A DNA stretch of 64,000 nt, from assembly GCA_026545765.1 (NCBI GenBank), contig CM048841.1:4845712-4909711 (forward strand). The letters are read 5' to 3'. A program made the position numbers and the translations under genes. The DNA is from Plantago major. Lineage: Eukaryota > Streptophyta > Magnoliopsida > Lamiales > Plantaginaceae. Shown here piece by piece: positions 35,285 through 47,200 of the stretch. The first letter of the stretch is position 1. Each line of letters begins with the position of its first letter. Under the pieces are notes generated by a model that saw only the letters and a list, made by a program, of their open reading frames with translations, had not been told where the DNA came from and did not search any database.

Positions 35285-35806
35285 ATGGATTTCTCAGGTT
35301 TAAAGCAAGAGGAACAAGATGATGATACAAGTATCGTAGTAACATTTAAGCCTGAAATTTGCAGTACAATATCTCCGAGAAAACGGTACATCGGCGTAAG
35401 AAGGCGGCCATGGGGTAAGTTTGCTGCTGAGATAAGAGATTCAACTAGGAACGGGGTGAGGGTCTGGCTTGGAACATTCGACACCGAGGAAGAAGCTGCC
35501 TTGGCTTACGACCAAGCGGCTTTCGCCACACGTGGACCGTCTGTTTTGATGAACTTTTCATTACAAAGGGTCATGGATTCCCTTGAGAAGATCAACTTTA
35601 AGTGTCAACAGGGTTTATCACCTGCTAGAGCATTGAAGGAGTCCCATAAAACAAAGTCCAAGTTAACAAACACTAGTTCTAGTAGTAGTGATAAGAAGAA
35701 GCAAGTTAAGCAAGAAGAAGATGATGGTGATGTGGTTGTTTTTCAAGATTTGGGATCTGATTTGTTGGATGAACTATTGGGCCAGTGTTCAAGTAATATT
35801 CAGTAA
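35285..35806 (+). CDS. AP2/ERF transcription factor, ERF1-like (group IX) with EDLL motif
   Basis: An intron-less 173-residue protein starting at ATG 35285. The single AP2/ERF domain covers residues ~34-91 ([20 protein letters not shown] ... [20 protein letters not shown]) with Ala-14 and Asp-19 of the domain, the ERF rather than DREB type, which binds GCC-box DNA. After it come C[15 protein letters not shown], a block seen in ERF1-type proteins, and a Ser-rich linker. A Lys patch (KKKQVKQEE, possible nuclear signal) follows, and the C-terminus has [16 protein letters not shown], an EDLL-type acidic/Leu activation motif known in group IX. It would act in the nucleus in ethylene/jasmonate-type stress responses; which stimulus applies here is unknown. 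The paralogue is 51721-52206. Confidence 0.93.
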   Translation: MDFSGLKQEEQDDDTSIVVTFKPEICSTISPRKRYIGVRRRPWGKFAAEIRDSTRNGVRVWLGTFDTEEEAALAYDQAAFATRGPSVLMNFSLQRVMDSLEKINFKCQQGLSPARALKESHKTKSKLTNTSSSSSDKKKQVKQEEDDGDVVVFQDLGSDLLDELLGQCSSNIQ

Positions 35807-36173
35807 GTAGAACAAATTTAATTATGTTTTTCTTTTCCTCACTTCTTGTTTTTATCTGTTATTTAATTTTTTTTTTTTTTTTTTTTTTTTGAATATTTAG
35901 CCTGCTATTGTTATTTCAAATGTCTCTTCATTGTTTATTACTACTTCAAAAATCAAATCCTCAAATCATCCCCTGATTAATTAGTACTTTCCCTTCTTTG
36001 TAAATTTGAATATCTTTTGAGCTTAAAAATAGTTGGTTACCAGTATTCTGTTTAGAGCAATTATTTCTCTAGTTCTGTATAAATAGATGATTTTGTAACT
36101 ATTTAGCATATTATCTTCATAATGATCATCATCGTCATGTAACATAGTATAATTCCCAATAGATCAAAGAAGG
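35807..36173. other. 3' flank of the first ERF gene
   Basis: No gene is visible. A T run of about 23 (35868-35890) stands out and may be the trace of an old insertion read from the other strand. Confidence 0.4.
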
Positions 36174-36800
36174 TTAGGAGCAATTATTAGAAGAAAGTAC
36201 AACATAGTTAGTCGTGAAGCTCTGGAGATTCTTGTACGAGATAAGCTGGAGGAACACTATATGGTGAAAGTCGTGCAAACTAGAGTTTACTTGAAACAAA
36301 AGTTGTATTCCTTTAGGAACTTGGATGAGAAACCAATGTTTGAGCAGATTGATGAGTTTCAGAAGCTCACTTATGATCTTGATGCAGAAGATCAATCTCT
36401 TCTACTTCTTCAAGCACTGCCAAGATCTTTAGATAACATCAAAGATGCATTTCTTTAGGGAAAGCTACAATGTCATTGAATGATGTTATGCACGCTTTAA
36501 TTTTAAAGCAAAGAGCTGTAAAAGTTGACTGGCAATGGAGATTCTCATCAAGGAGGACTTGGAGTCCGGTACAACAAGCATGGTCACAAGAAGAAGTTCA
36601 ACAACAACAAACAACAACAGTATAAGCAAAAAGTGAACTGAGAACAGTGAAGTTGAAAAAACGAAGTGCTTTCATTGCAAGGTAGTTGGAAACTTTAAGA
36701 AGGACTGCAAAATCTATAAAAAGATGAAGGGAAAGGGTCCAACAACACTACAACAACAATGCTAGTGGAGACATTGCAATCAGTTCAACAGCTTACCGTA
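36174..36800 (+). pseudogene. Copia gag fragment
   Basis: Peptides such as KLYSFRNLDEKPMFEQIDEF and LLLLQALPRSLDNIKDAFL are typical of Copia gag (UBN2 region), and a CCHC-knuckle-like CFHCKVVGNFKKDC follows near 36670. No LTR could be paired with it. It is a short, broken fossil with a few interruptions. Confidence 0.75.
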
Positions 36801-39523
36801 CATTTGAAGCTCAATTATATATAGAGGTACTTTCAGTTACTCAAACTTGTTAATATTATTTACTCCATCCGTCTCACCTCAGTTGTCCACTGTACTTTTC
36901 GACACGCAAAATAAGGAGTGTAATTTTACAACACTATATAGTACATATGAGTATCACTTTATGACTTAATTGGTAGTTGGCGTTTGAAGAAATGAAGAGA
37001 AAGAGTAGTAAACTTGAATCTTGTGGTTATGTTTACATTGAGACCACTTCTAATTAATTATAATTGATTAAGTTAATTGAATACATCTTCGTACGCTACT
37101 AAGTAAGAGTTTGGAATTGATATTGTATGTCCAAAGAGAAACTTGGGTTAGTGAGGAACAATTTGATCAAAGTTGAATTGGGTTTGTCCCATATTGCTTG
37201 TTGACGAGGCAAAACCATCGTTGTGAGTTAAGCCCCGTAAAAAGTTTCCTACTACAGTTAAGTAGCAGTTTGAACTTACATCTTACCTAGATCTAAAACA
37301 CACAATAATGAAAGTTTATCCGAGTTTATCCGAGTTTCGAACTCGTATTGGAACAATAATTGTAATCACTTAAACGAAAACACTAACTAGATTTGAAAAC
37401 ACTAACTAGATCCAGTTAATCTTAGAACACATTAGAATACTAAGTAAATTAATTAAATTACAAGTAATTAAACGGAAAGAATAACAAAAATACTAAAGTA
37501 ACTTAACTAATTGTGGAAACATGGGAATTACGGTAGCCAATCAAATTGCGTAGATAAAGGAATTGTGCTTTTATGACATGCGTAAGGATTTTGAGAATAG
37601 GTCGTCAATCCATTCTATCCTACCAACCGGTTACTAATACTTGAACTACCTTAGATCAATACATACATATAAAATTTATCTCGAGTAGTTGTATTGAAAA
37701 AGACTGTTTAGAACATTGAAGATTAACAGAACTTACGAGTCAACCAATTATAAAGATCAAAGTTTTAAAGGATCAATTTATGAATCGCATAAGTAATGTA
37801 TACGCATGGGCATAGTTACTCAAGAAACCTTAATCTAGCATATTTTCATGTCTACAATTACCCATTGTGGATTTAGCTACCTATAATCATGTAAACAAAA
37901 GAAAACATAATAATGCAATAGACAATAACACACATTGATTGTCTAATAATAAATTTAATAAACAAAGTAATAGGTTTATAGAGAATAAGGAAAAGTATTG
38001 ATAGCCAATCAATCCAACCTAACTCTTGGGGTTGTCAATCCAAGATAATTCATTGACATTCCTAATCTTCGTAAAATTTAAACTAGGGTGTAAGCTCTCT
38101 AATTCTGCCTCCAATGTTGACCTAGAGTAAGAACTTATGTCTAAAAAACGTTGAAGTTCTATATTTATAAGAGTAGGGTTCTAATTGGAAGATAAACGGG
38201 CTTATGGGCTGCTGGATGGACCGCTCCACGGGAAGAAGGCTCTTTCTCGTCGCGACGGGAAACTATGTCTCTGTTCTAACACTGTTTACATGCGTCGTCG
38301 TGGCGAACTGATTTCCTAGCTGAGGCGAACATAGTTGTTCATTTGTCCTTCTTTTCTTATATACGTGCAATACTTTTATTCCTCTTCCTTAATTGAATTT
38401 TGGTCCTTTATTCTTTATTACTTCGTTGTAACCCGTAGTTGAAGCATTTAGACACCTTTCTTCCTTGACCATGCAAATATCCTCCTCGTACGAATCAACT
38501 TTATATTGACATCAAAATTCCTTTTGGCCATAAATCTTGCTAAAACACTGTAAATCGTACAAAACAATACAAGTAAACAAGCAACAAATTACTAATAAAA
38601 CATGGTAAATTAGATACTCAAAGACTTATAAAGTACGGCAATTAGAGGCATAAAAATAGGGTATTTCATGCATAATAACTTGCACACGTAAGTCTTTTCT
38701 AGTATATCACCCATTACCTCATACTTGGTATTCAAGTACTGTCATGGTAAGGTTATGGAAAACTCTCCACGTGTAAGCACGAGGGATAGCAAATCTTGGC
38801 AAGATTTATATAGGAACTAGTGGGACTTGGATGCAAGTGGGTGCATAAGACCTGCGTACACGAATGCTATGAGCCTAATAACAAGGTGTACTTTCCATTG
38901 CATACAACTGGGGAGATAGAATGCTATGAGCCAGATAACTATTCTAAAACTATCAGTTGTGAGAAAGAGCATTGCCATACAACAAGAGTTACTATCTCTA
39001 GAGAAGAATCATATTTGGGAGATTGTGACAAAGGTTAGTCAGTTACAAGTATATATGCAAGAAGAAATTAGGAGCTAAGACTATGAGAAGATTAGGCCAG
39101 TGACGTTTCAACTCCATAAGCTTTGTGGTTTGTGATGGGTGGCCTGTCAAAGTTTGCGGCAGCGGATCCGTTCATGATTCGAGGTGAAAGCTTGTAGAAT
39201 GAAATAAGTTTTCACCCAACTTGAAGTTAGGACTCATCTGACTTGAAGATTTTGCGAGTGAAGGGTTTTTGAAAAAGATATTTGAAAACCTAAGAGGTAC
39301 TCTGAGCCCTATAATCTTTATTATGCATGTCTAGGATTGATATTTCACCGTGTATTCTGTTTGATGAACAATTTTACTTAATGTATTAACCATAACACAT
39401 TTATGACTCATATATCAGGCCATTTGATAACGCATTCGTGAAATATGGCGATTAAATTTCATGAATGTATCCTATATATGGATAGGATCACTTATGGAAA
39501 ATTTGAAAAATTCACCCTCATCA
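36801..39523. other. Gene-free region, probably old transposon debris
   Basis: No intact reading frame over 75 codons. 36872-36960 starts like a damaged Stowaway terminus (ACTCCATCCGTCTCACCTCA). 38400-38700 (…TTGCTAAAACACTGTAAATC…) has the look of an LTR-type non-coding stretch. Text near 39300-39420 could be an old Copia LTR into which the CACTA element then inserted. I cannot assign a family with confidence. Confidence 0.35.
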
Positions 39524-39539
39524 CACTACAAAAAAGCTT

Positions 39540-39960
39540 GGTGAAGGCGCGGATAGATCCGTCGTCGCGTAAAACGCCATCATCACTATGGCGACGGATA
39601 GAAAATCCGTCGCCCCCTGGAGCTGGGACGACGGATAGATAATCCGTCATCCAATTCGCGACGGATTGAACGACGAATTATATATTTGACTTTTTTATTT
39701 TTTATTTTTTAAAATCGAAATATAACGACGGATAGAATCTATCCGTCGCTAAATGTAACGACGGGTAGAATCTATCCGTCGCTAAATGTAACGACGGATA
39801 GATTCTATCAGTCGTTACATTTTGCGACGGATATATTATTTCTGTCGTCCAATATATTGGAATTAGTAGCGGCTAATTAGTGACGGAATCTGAAATTCTG
39901 TCACTAGTTAATTCGTCACTAATTCCGTCACTATTAATCCGTCACTATTTATTTCATATT
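39540..39960. repeat. Left sub-terminal repeat array of the CACTA element
   Basis: About ten copies of CGACGGATA or its inverse. Several are paired head to head, such as AACGACGGATAGAATCTATCCGTCGCT at 39726-39752 with near copies at 39756 and 39787. In En/Spm elements such repeats bind the TnpA-type protein. Confidence 0.85.
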
Positions 39961-40559
39961 AATCCATGTTTTTCGTAGTTCACCTATTTAATCAATATAA
40001 TGTTCGATAATAAATCAATAATACGGAAAATGTTTCAATAAATTATGAATAAAAAAAGTAATATCCGGAGCTGGAGAAATTATCCAAACAAGTGTAAATA
40101 TGAAAAAAAAATCCGAACATACAGATACATAACTAACTAGCTATCAGACGGGGGTGGGTGTCTTTGGAATCGGGACATGAACTGCTTCCATCTCAGAATC
40201 AAGGCGCTCGTTCTCCTCCTTCGTTTCTTCGTCACCGCTCCATCTCCTCCCTTTGTTCTTGGGCACGCATCTCTTGAGTTAGAGTGCAACATGTTCCGGA
40301 CCGCGATCGCACCATTTTTCGAGACTCAGTCCTGTGTATACCGGACGTCTGGATCACGGGATGATGATGAGGAGCACCAGACTAGCCAGGCTCAAACCGA
40401 GGCTCCCGAGTCCATATATTCGTCCTTTCTTGTCCGGTTGGTTGACCTCTAAGAAGATGTTGTCAACTTGTTCAGTTGACAGCTCCTCCCCCGTCTCTTC
40501 CTCCGCCTACACCGAGCATCAACCTCAAACAAATCGTAAATTGCGAGATATCATGATCA

Positions 40560-41480
40560 ATTCTTGTTTTTCAAAAATAACTTGTAATAGTGTACAAATA
40601 TGAACTTTAAGCAACATAAACATATCATGATAGACGAGGCCCGGCAGTCGGTCCATACCCCGCCCTTCTGCTTGGCCTTCTTGAAGATGGCATACTTGGA
40701 TGTCACCTCCCCCCGTGCCACCTGAATCAAACCAGATCTAGTCAACAATTTATCATCTACAAGTAATAGAGTAACAGAGACACAATACATACACGTAATG
40801 CTAGATTGCAAAAACACATATATACGCACCGATTGATAAAAATCAAGTGATGAGATCGCCTCCTGTGGTGGTGAACGCCTTTCCTTCCAGACGTGTCGAT
40901 GCCGATGCGCCCATGATCGATCCGCAAACGCCTCTGAACATCGCGATTCGGCGCGCATCCAAAAGGCCCACTCACATCAACCTGTGGAGGGATTGGGCCA
41001 CCCCGATCCCGAATGGCCTTCCACGTACATACCATATCCCTCCACAGTCTCGTAAACACGCCAGATCTGTGGGATCAACCTGCTGGGAATGAAGTACTCC
41101 TTCTACACTCCCAATTTCATACAACATCCAAAGTCAATACATGTATATAACCTCACCATGTTACATCAATTTAACAAGATACAACAACATTACAAATATG
41201 GTGACTAACATATCACCCAAACAAAGTGGCTAACATACCACTCACATATAGTGGCTAACATACCACTCACATTGTCCTAAATTTTACTAACACAATGGTG
41301 AATAACATATCACCCAAATAAAGTGGCTAACATACCACTCACATACAGTGGCTAACATACCACTCATATTAAAACGATTATAATTACAAACAAAGGAATG
41401 TCATATTTTAACTTACCCTCAGCTCATCGAAGTACTCGACCCTCATGCGCTCCGAGATGTGGCTCCAACACTCACCACCA
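40560..41480 (-). pseudogene. CACTA-encoded En/Spm-like protein, remnants
   Basis: Minus-strand text at 40980-41100 reads EYFIPSRLIPQIWRVYETV followed by EGYGMYVEGHSGSGWPNPST, and at 41430-41460 SHISERMRVEYFDEL. These resemble the plant transposase family of En/Spm TnpA type (PF03004-like), but are spread over different frames and separated by gaps that look like introns or deletions. No continuous coding sequence remains. Confidence 0.45.
41199..41370. repeat. Tandem repeat GTGGCTAACATACCACTCACAT inside the CACTA element
   Basis: Units of about 22 bp occur four times nearly exactly. Diverged units (GGTGACTAACATATCACCCA, GGTGAATAACATATCACCCA) start each of two ~100-bp blocks. Each unit is itself a dyad, GTGG-N8-CCAC or GGTGA-N8-TCACC. 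This region would be an intron or deletion filler. Confidence 0.8.
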
Positions 41481-41661
41481 CCTGGTGGCTCTCCTCTCCT
41501 AAGATGTCACCTAGTTTGTTGTGCACCTCCCGAGGCCATAAGCTGTTGTCAATGTATAAGATACAAGAAACGAATATATATATTACTTTAGTACAACAAT
41601 TTATACTTGTCAACTATCATTATAAGTTATGTTTTACATATTTAAGAAGAATGTATAATAC

Positions 41662-42030
41662 TTACTTGGCAGGACCAACAGGGAAAATCACAGGCAAGTC
41701 ATTCCCATGACGTTGGGATGGTTTGGATCGAACACGAGGTAGGGACAATCGTCGTGGTCGCCCTCCAAAGATGTGTCCGGATCGACCGGTAGAGCCACGC
41801 TGCTCTCTCGCCTGAGGGGTCTCAGAATCCGAGACTGCTGCAACGACCATCGAGCCCTCCTCATCATCCGACCTTGTCCCCACCCACCACTATCATGCGC
41901 GGGCTGGTATGGACGATAGGTGGACGGCTCACAAGGCATCTGCAAGAACATGTAATAAATACAATAAAATGTGTTAGTACGAGTTATAATATAGAACAGA
42001 TTATAATAATAACACATATAATTACTCAAA
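41662..42030 (-). pseudogene. Low-complexity N-terminal exon of the CACTA protein, remnant
   Basis: A minus-strand frame contains MPCEPSTYRPYQPAHDSGGW and a Ser/Arg/Pro-rich stretch. It precedes the En/Spm-like remnants in transcript order and is followed by a plausible donor. Function and boundaries are uncertain. Confidence 0.35.
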
Positions 42031-42136
42031 TGTTATCAACTACTAACTAGTTATAATACACATAATATACCGTTATCGCCGTCCTCTAAGTCTACATATT
42101 GGTCCTCGTGCAGATCAAACAAACCATCATCTGCTT

Positions 42137-42352
42137 CTATGGGATCTTCTGCTTCTTTTGGTTCACATCAACCATTTCATACTGCTCGTTCTTCCTCGTA
42201 CCTCCTGGATTAGGATCATACCACTCAACATCAAACAAGAAGGTTCGTTTAAATGGCAAGCCAGAATATTCAATCCTCACAATTCGTTTTAGCTTGCCGT
42301 GGAAATCAAACAAAGTAGCGTCTCCATAATCTTCTGCACCCTTAACACACAC
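42137..42352 (-). pseudogene. DUF4216-type tail of a CACTA TNP2 protein
   Basis: The peptide includes EDYGDATLFDFHGKLKRIVR, IEYSGLPFKRTFLFDVEWYD and EQYEMVDVN. This matches the pattern of DUF4216, the domain that follows the TNP2 catalytic part in CACTA transposases (F-x-C/V-x-W-x-D). Only this exon survives; the catalytic domain is absent. Confidence 0.6.
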
Positions 42353-42573
42353 CCCGGAGTTGCATACTTAACATACAAATTTATCAAATCAAAACTACAT
42401 ACTTCTATACTTAACAAACATATCAAATTAACTAAACTAACTATATATACTTAACACACAAATCAAACTAACTACATACATTCATACATACCAAACTTAA
42501 CATACTACATACATTCATATCATACTACATACCTAACATATATACATATCATTAACTAAACTAACTATCAAAT

Positions 42574-42611
<38 letters not shown>

Positions 42612-42843
42612 TGTATATGTATATATATATATATGTATATATATATATGTATGTATATATATGTATATATATGTATGTATATATATGTATATATATATAT
42701 GTATATATATGTATGTATATATCTGTATGTATATATCTGTATATATCTGTATGTATATATATGTATATATGTATATATGTATATATATGTATATATATGT
42801 ATATATGTATATATATGTATATCTGTATATATATGTATATCTG

Positions 42844-42916
<73 letters not shown>
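42574..42916. repeat. AT-rich microsatellite, (TA)n with ATGTAT units
   Basis: About 340 bp of alternating purine-pyrimidine: (TA)n at both ends and TATATATGTA/TATATCTGTA units in the middle, closing with a pure (AT)n run of ~70 bp. The long reading frames across it are artefacts of the missing stop codons in the repeat. Confidence 0.9.
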
Positions 42917-42918
<2 letters not shown>

Positions 42919-43259
42919 AATTGAACAAATTACATATCAAATTACATATAATTGATCAAATTAACTAAACTAACTACTACATACTTATCATATATACATA
43001 TAATTGCTCAAATTAATCAAAATAAACAAAATCCCCAAATTTTTAAAAACTAGGGTTTTAGCCAAAATACCTTGATTAATCGGTAGAAATCTGAAATTGA
43101 TCGAAGAACCAAACTCCTTGTCCCACGAGCTTCGATTAGGCACCAAGATTGGCCGGAATAACGAAGAATTCACCGGAAACCGAAGAGAGGAGAAGAAGAG
43201 AATGAGGAAGAAGAACGCCAGAAAGTGAGCTGCTGCTTGCTGTTTGGGCCGGATAAACC

Positions 43260-43627
43260 CTTCTAGGCCGACGGACACGTATCTGTCGGCCCAAAGGGCC
43301 GATCCGTTGCTAGGTGGGGCGACGGATACCTATCCGTCGCCCCATAGCGACGGATAATCTATCCGTCGCCACTTTTTATTTTTTTTAATTTTAATTAAAA
43401 ATATTAACGACGGATAAAATTATCCGTCGTTAATAATTTCATTTTTCTTTTTTTTTTTTTAAAAGTCAAACTTGGGCGACGGATAATTATTATCCGTCGC
43501 CCAAGTTAGCGACGGATAAATTATCCGTCGCTAATAGGCGACGGATAACTATTATCCGTCGCCAAACGGGGCGACGGATGCTATCCGTCGCCCCATTCCA
43601 TCGTTTTTTCTCTATTTTCTTGTAGTG
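43260..43627. repeat. Right sub-terminal repeat array of the CACTA element
   Basis: At least seven head-to-head pairs, for example GCGACGGATAATCTATCCGTCGC near 43347 and GGGCGACGGATAATTATTATCCGTCGCCC near 43476. Each forms a short hairpin. The array mirrors the left one, with tighter pairing. Confidence 0.85.
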
Positions 43628-43630
43628 TCA

Positions 43631-44255
43631 TTGTTAGCCGTAAAGCTCTTGAGGTTCTTGATTGTTGATCTTTAATTGATCTAGGGAAACTCTAAAAAAC
43701 CTCTGTGGACCATTTCCGAACCACATAAAATTCATGTGTCAATTATTTATATATAGTTTTTGTCAATGGTGTCCTACGGGTTTCTTTCATTTCCTTGAGG
43801 GTAAATTGGCGAATTTGGTTCCCTATATTTTTTCAAGTGTAATGAAAAATGTTAAAATGATACAGTTATGTATGAAGTGTTCTTTACATTATAGTTTATA
43901 TTTTAAAAAATGTTCTTAACAATACCCATGTATATATGTTATTTGTAATACTGCATTTATGTTACCAATAAATGTTGTTAACTCATTTGTTCTAGAAAAA
44001 AAAAATACACAAAGTTCTTAGTTAACAACATCATCTATGTTCTTAAAAATGCATCCTATATTCTAAATCAGAATCCGGTTCGTGTTGGATCCGTGGATAT
44101 ATGATGGTTTAGTTGTTTGGTAAATTGCAAAATAGGTTGATCTATATATAGTTATTTATTCTAGACCTTCCCCATAAATAATACTCTGTCTTTAATTAAA
44201 ATATTGACTTGATTTCACTTATAGTAGATGAAAACAAATTTAATTGTACAACGGC
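43631..44255. other. Spacer between the CACTA element and the LINE
   Basis: No gene. The first ~120 bp (GCCGTAAAGCTCTTGAGG..., CTGTGGACCATTTCCGAACCACATAAAATTC) resemble the end of a Copia LTR, so the CACTA element may have landed in an old LTR. Confidence 0.4.
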
Positions 44256-44298
44256 GATAACTTTTTTTTTTTTTTTGAGGAAACATCATCTTCTATTA

Positions 44299-47200
44299 TC
44301 ACCAATAATCAGCCATAGGCGAAGAAATACAAAGCTGCTTAATGTCTTGAATAAAGTTTCCAATAGCAGAAAAATTCAGGTCGTTCGATTCCAGAGCTCG
44401 GATGACATTGAGGCAGTTACCTTCAATGATAACATGACTGCACCCCAACTCTTGCGCAAGTAGAACAGCTTGACGGGCAGCAAGCACTTCTGCGGTTTCC
44501 GGATCTTGAATATGTCTGATCATTCGTCTACGCCATGCCACCACTGAAGCCGAACTATCTCGCGCATCTATACCAAGTCCAGCAAAACGTCCCTGTTTAT
44601 TTATTGAACCATCAAAATTAAACTTCAAAAAATTCCCAGTCGGAGGAGTCCAGGCTGCTGGTTCATTATCTGGGGGACGGGGACTGTCGAACTGAGATTG
44701 GGCTTCTTTGTACCGCTGAATGAATCGAGCCACAAACGCCACAGCTTCACAAGGATCGTAACCCATTCCCTCATGGAATCTTGTTCCGGTTAGACCAAAT
44801 GCTCCAACACGAACACACAAAAGTCTCGAAATCTGCCGGTGAGACGGAATGATGAATCAAAGAGACCCAATCCCACACATTATTTGCTGTGGACAGTAGC
44901 ACACGGTTAGATAAAGATGATAAAACCCAAAATAAACGTGCATAGTGACAATCACGGAAGACATGTAGCACATTCTCCTCCCCACATTTGCATACGGGGC
45001 AGAGGGTATCATTAATAATATGACGCCGCTGCAAGTTTTTAAGAACAGGTAAGGCTTGTTTTAGTAATCTCCAGAAAAAACTTTAACTTTGTTGGGTAAA
45101 TTGGGTTTCCAAACAAAGTTCCAGCTAGGTGTAATCAAGGAACTCGAGCTGCCAGAATTATAAGACTGTTCCTCATGTCGAATACGACGAGCAAGGTAGT
45201 AAGCGGATTTAACTGAGTAAATTCCGTGCTTAGTAAAATTCCATATCCGTAGATCTGCAAAGTCCGGACCAGCAACAGGAATAGAGAGAGGATGCTGGTT
45301 GCGTCCTCTTCCTAGAACAGTGTATGAATCAGCTGCACATCCCATGACCTCAAATCTGGCACAAGGAGATTAGAGACAGTGGCTTCTCCTAAGTCATAAA
45401 AGTCAGGTGTGAAGGGTTTCATTGCTGCGTCCGAGCCAACCAATTATCCCTCCAGATCCGAATGGAAGTCCCATTACCCACACACCATCTTACGCCCTGC
45501 TTAACTATATTCATTGCTCCTAGAGTACTCTTCCAAGTAAAAGAAGCCGAAGATTTTGGAGAGGCTTCAAGGACGTCACAATTGGGGAAATACTTGGCTT
45601 TCAAAACTCGACTAAGAAGGGCATTGGGGTAATGGATAATTCTCCAGATTTGTTTACCCAACATTGCTAGGTTAAAAGAGCGGAGGTCTCTAAATCTCAT
45701 TCCCCCATCTCTGTTGCTCTCACACAAAGCATACCAATTAACCCAAAGGATCTTATCTTGACCCCCATTACCCCACTAGAATTTGGAAATGATAGATTCA
45801 ATCTCATTGAGGAGGTAATCCAGAAGTTTGAAGCACCCCATTACGTACGTGGGAATGGATTTAAGGACGACTTTGATAAGGACCTCTTTACCCGCCTTAG
45901 AAAGGAATTTTTCCCCAAAACACCTAGTCTTATCCCAAACCCTCTCTCGAAGCCAACTAAAAACCTCACGTTTTGATCTCCCCATCTCAGTCGGCAAACC
46001 CAAGTACTTCTCATGTCTGTCAACCATTCGAACAGGAAGAACCCCTATAATCTCCTCCACTCTCACTCCCAAGGTATTACGGCTAAACACTACAATGGAC
46101 TTCTCAACATTAATCAACTGGCCAGAAACACAACTATAACGAGTAAGAATATCCAAGATTGCTACAGCAGCATTCACTGTAGCCTGGCAAAACAAGAGGG
46201 TATCATCTGCGAATAGAAGGTGGGAGATCCTTAGTGCACTGGGACTAACCGCCACCCCAGTAAGCACCTCCCCCCGCTCAGCATCAAGAATCAGTGAACT
46301 AAACACCTCAGTGCAGAATAAGAACAGGTACGGAGAAAGAGGATCCCCTGACGGATCCCCCTCTCTGGCTGGATTGGGTCTAACTGTTCGCCATTCAGAA
46401 GGACCGAATACCGAACAGTCCTCACACACAACATAACAAGATCAATAAATCTCTGTGCAAAGCCTAATCTAGATAAAACACGCTCAAGGAAAAGCCATTC
46501 TGCCCTGTCATATGCTTTACTCATGTCCAATTTCAAAGCCATAAAACAATTTTTGCCCTTGGTTTTTTATTTTAGAAAATGATTCACCTCGTAAGCTACT
46601 AAAACATTATCAGTAATTAGTCTATTGGGCAAAAATGCAGATTGAGTTTCGGAAATAATGGAAGACATATGCTTTTTCAATCTGTTTGTAATGGCCTTGG
46701 AAGCAATCTTAAAGATGACATTGTTGAGGCTAATGGGTCTGAATTGGGTAACAAGCTCTGGTGTCTGGCACTTAGGGATCAGAATAATATGGGTAAAATT
46801 CAAGTTAGGTTGCAGGATATGGTCATTCAAAAAAGCAAGAACACAATCAATCACATTACGACCAACAAGATGCCAAAATTTCTGAAAAAAATAGCAGGCA
46901 TTCCATCAGGGCCAGGGGATTTAAGGGGATACATATCGAAGAGGGCTGTTTTTACCTCAATTGGAGTAAAGCGTCGGCACAGCTCCTCATTAACCTCAGC
47001 ATCAACCTTGGCATCCATAGTATCTAGAACGTCATCCATATCTGTACTGTTCGGAGAAGAAGAAGAGAAGATTCCAGAATAATAGTTGTGAACAATTCTC
47101 GCCATCTCGGACTGTTCCTCAAGTAGAGACCCATCTTCATCGCGCAATCCTCGTATCTCATTCCTCTTCGACCGTACTGTAGCTTGGGCGTGGACAGGGG

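Larger units (their letters stand above)
39524..43627 (-). mobile_element. CACTA (En/Spm) DNA transposon, internally deleted
   Basis: The termini are CACTACAAAAAAGC and, inverted, CACTACAAGAAAATAG, flanked by TCA at 39521-39523 and 43628-43630. Sub-terminal arrays of CGACGGATA/TATCCGTCG fill about 420 bp inside the left end and 370 bp inside the right end. At 4.1 kb it is shorter than autonomous members. Remnants of two typical genes are on the minus strand: a DUF4216-type tail (42137-42352) and an En/Spm-like protein (40700-42030). The TNP2 catalytic core is missing, so it depended on another copy. Confidence 0.93.

Noticed and set aside
36872-36960. A further Stowaway MITE
   Set aside because: Only one damaged terminus is visible and no inverted partner was found.
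42533-42968. Several overlapping long reading frames on both strands rich in Tyr and Ile
   Set aside because: They are an effect of the TA/ATGTAT microsatellite, which lacks stop codons; no gene.
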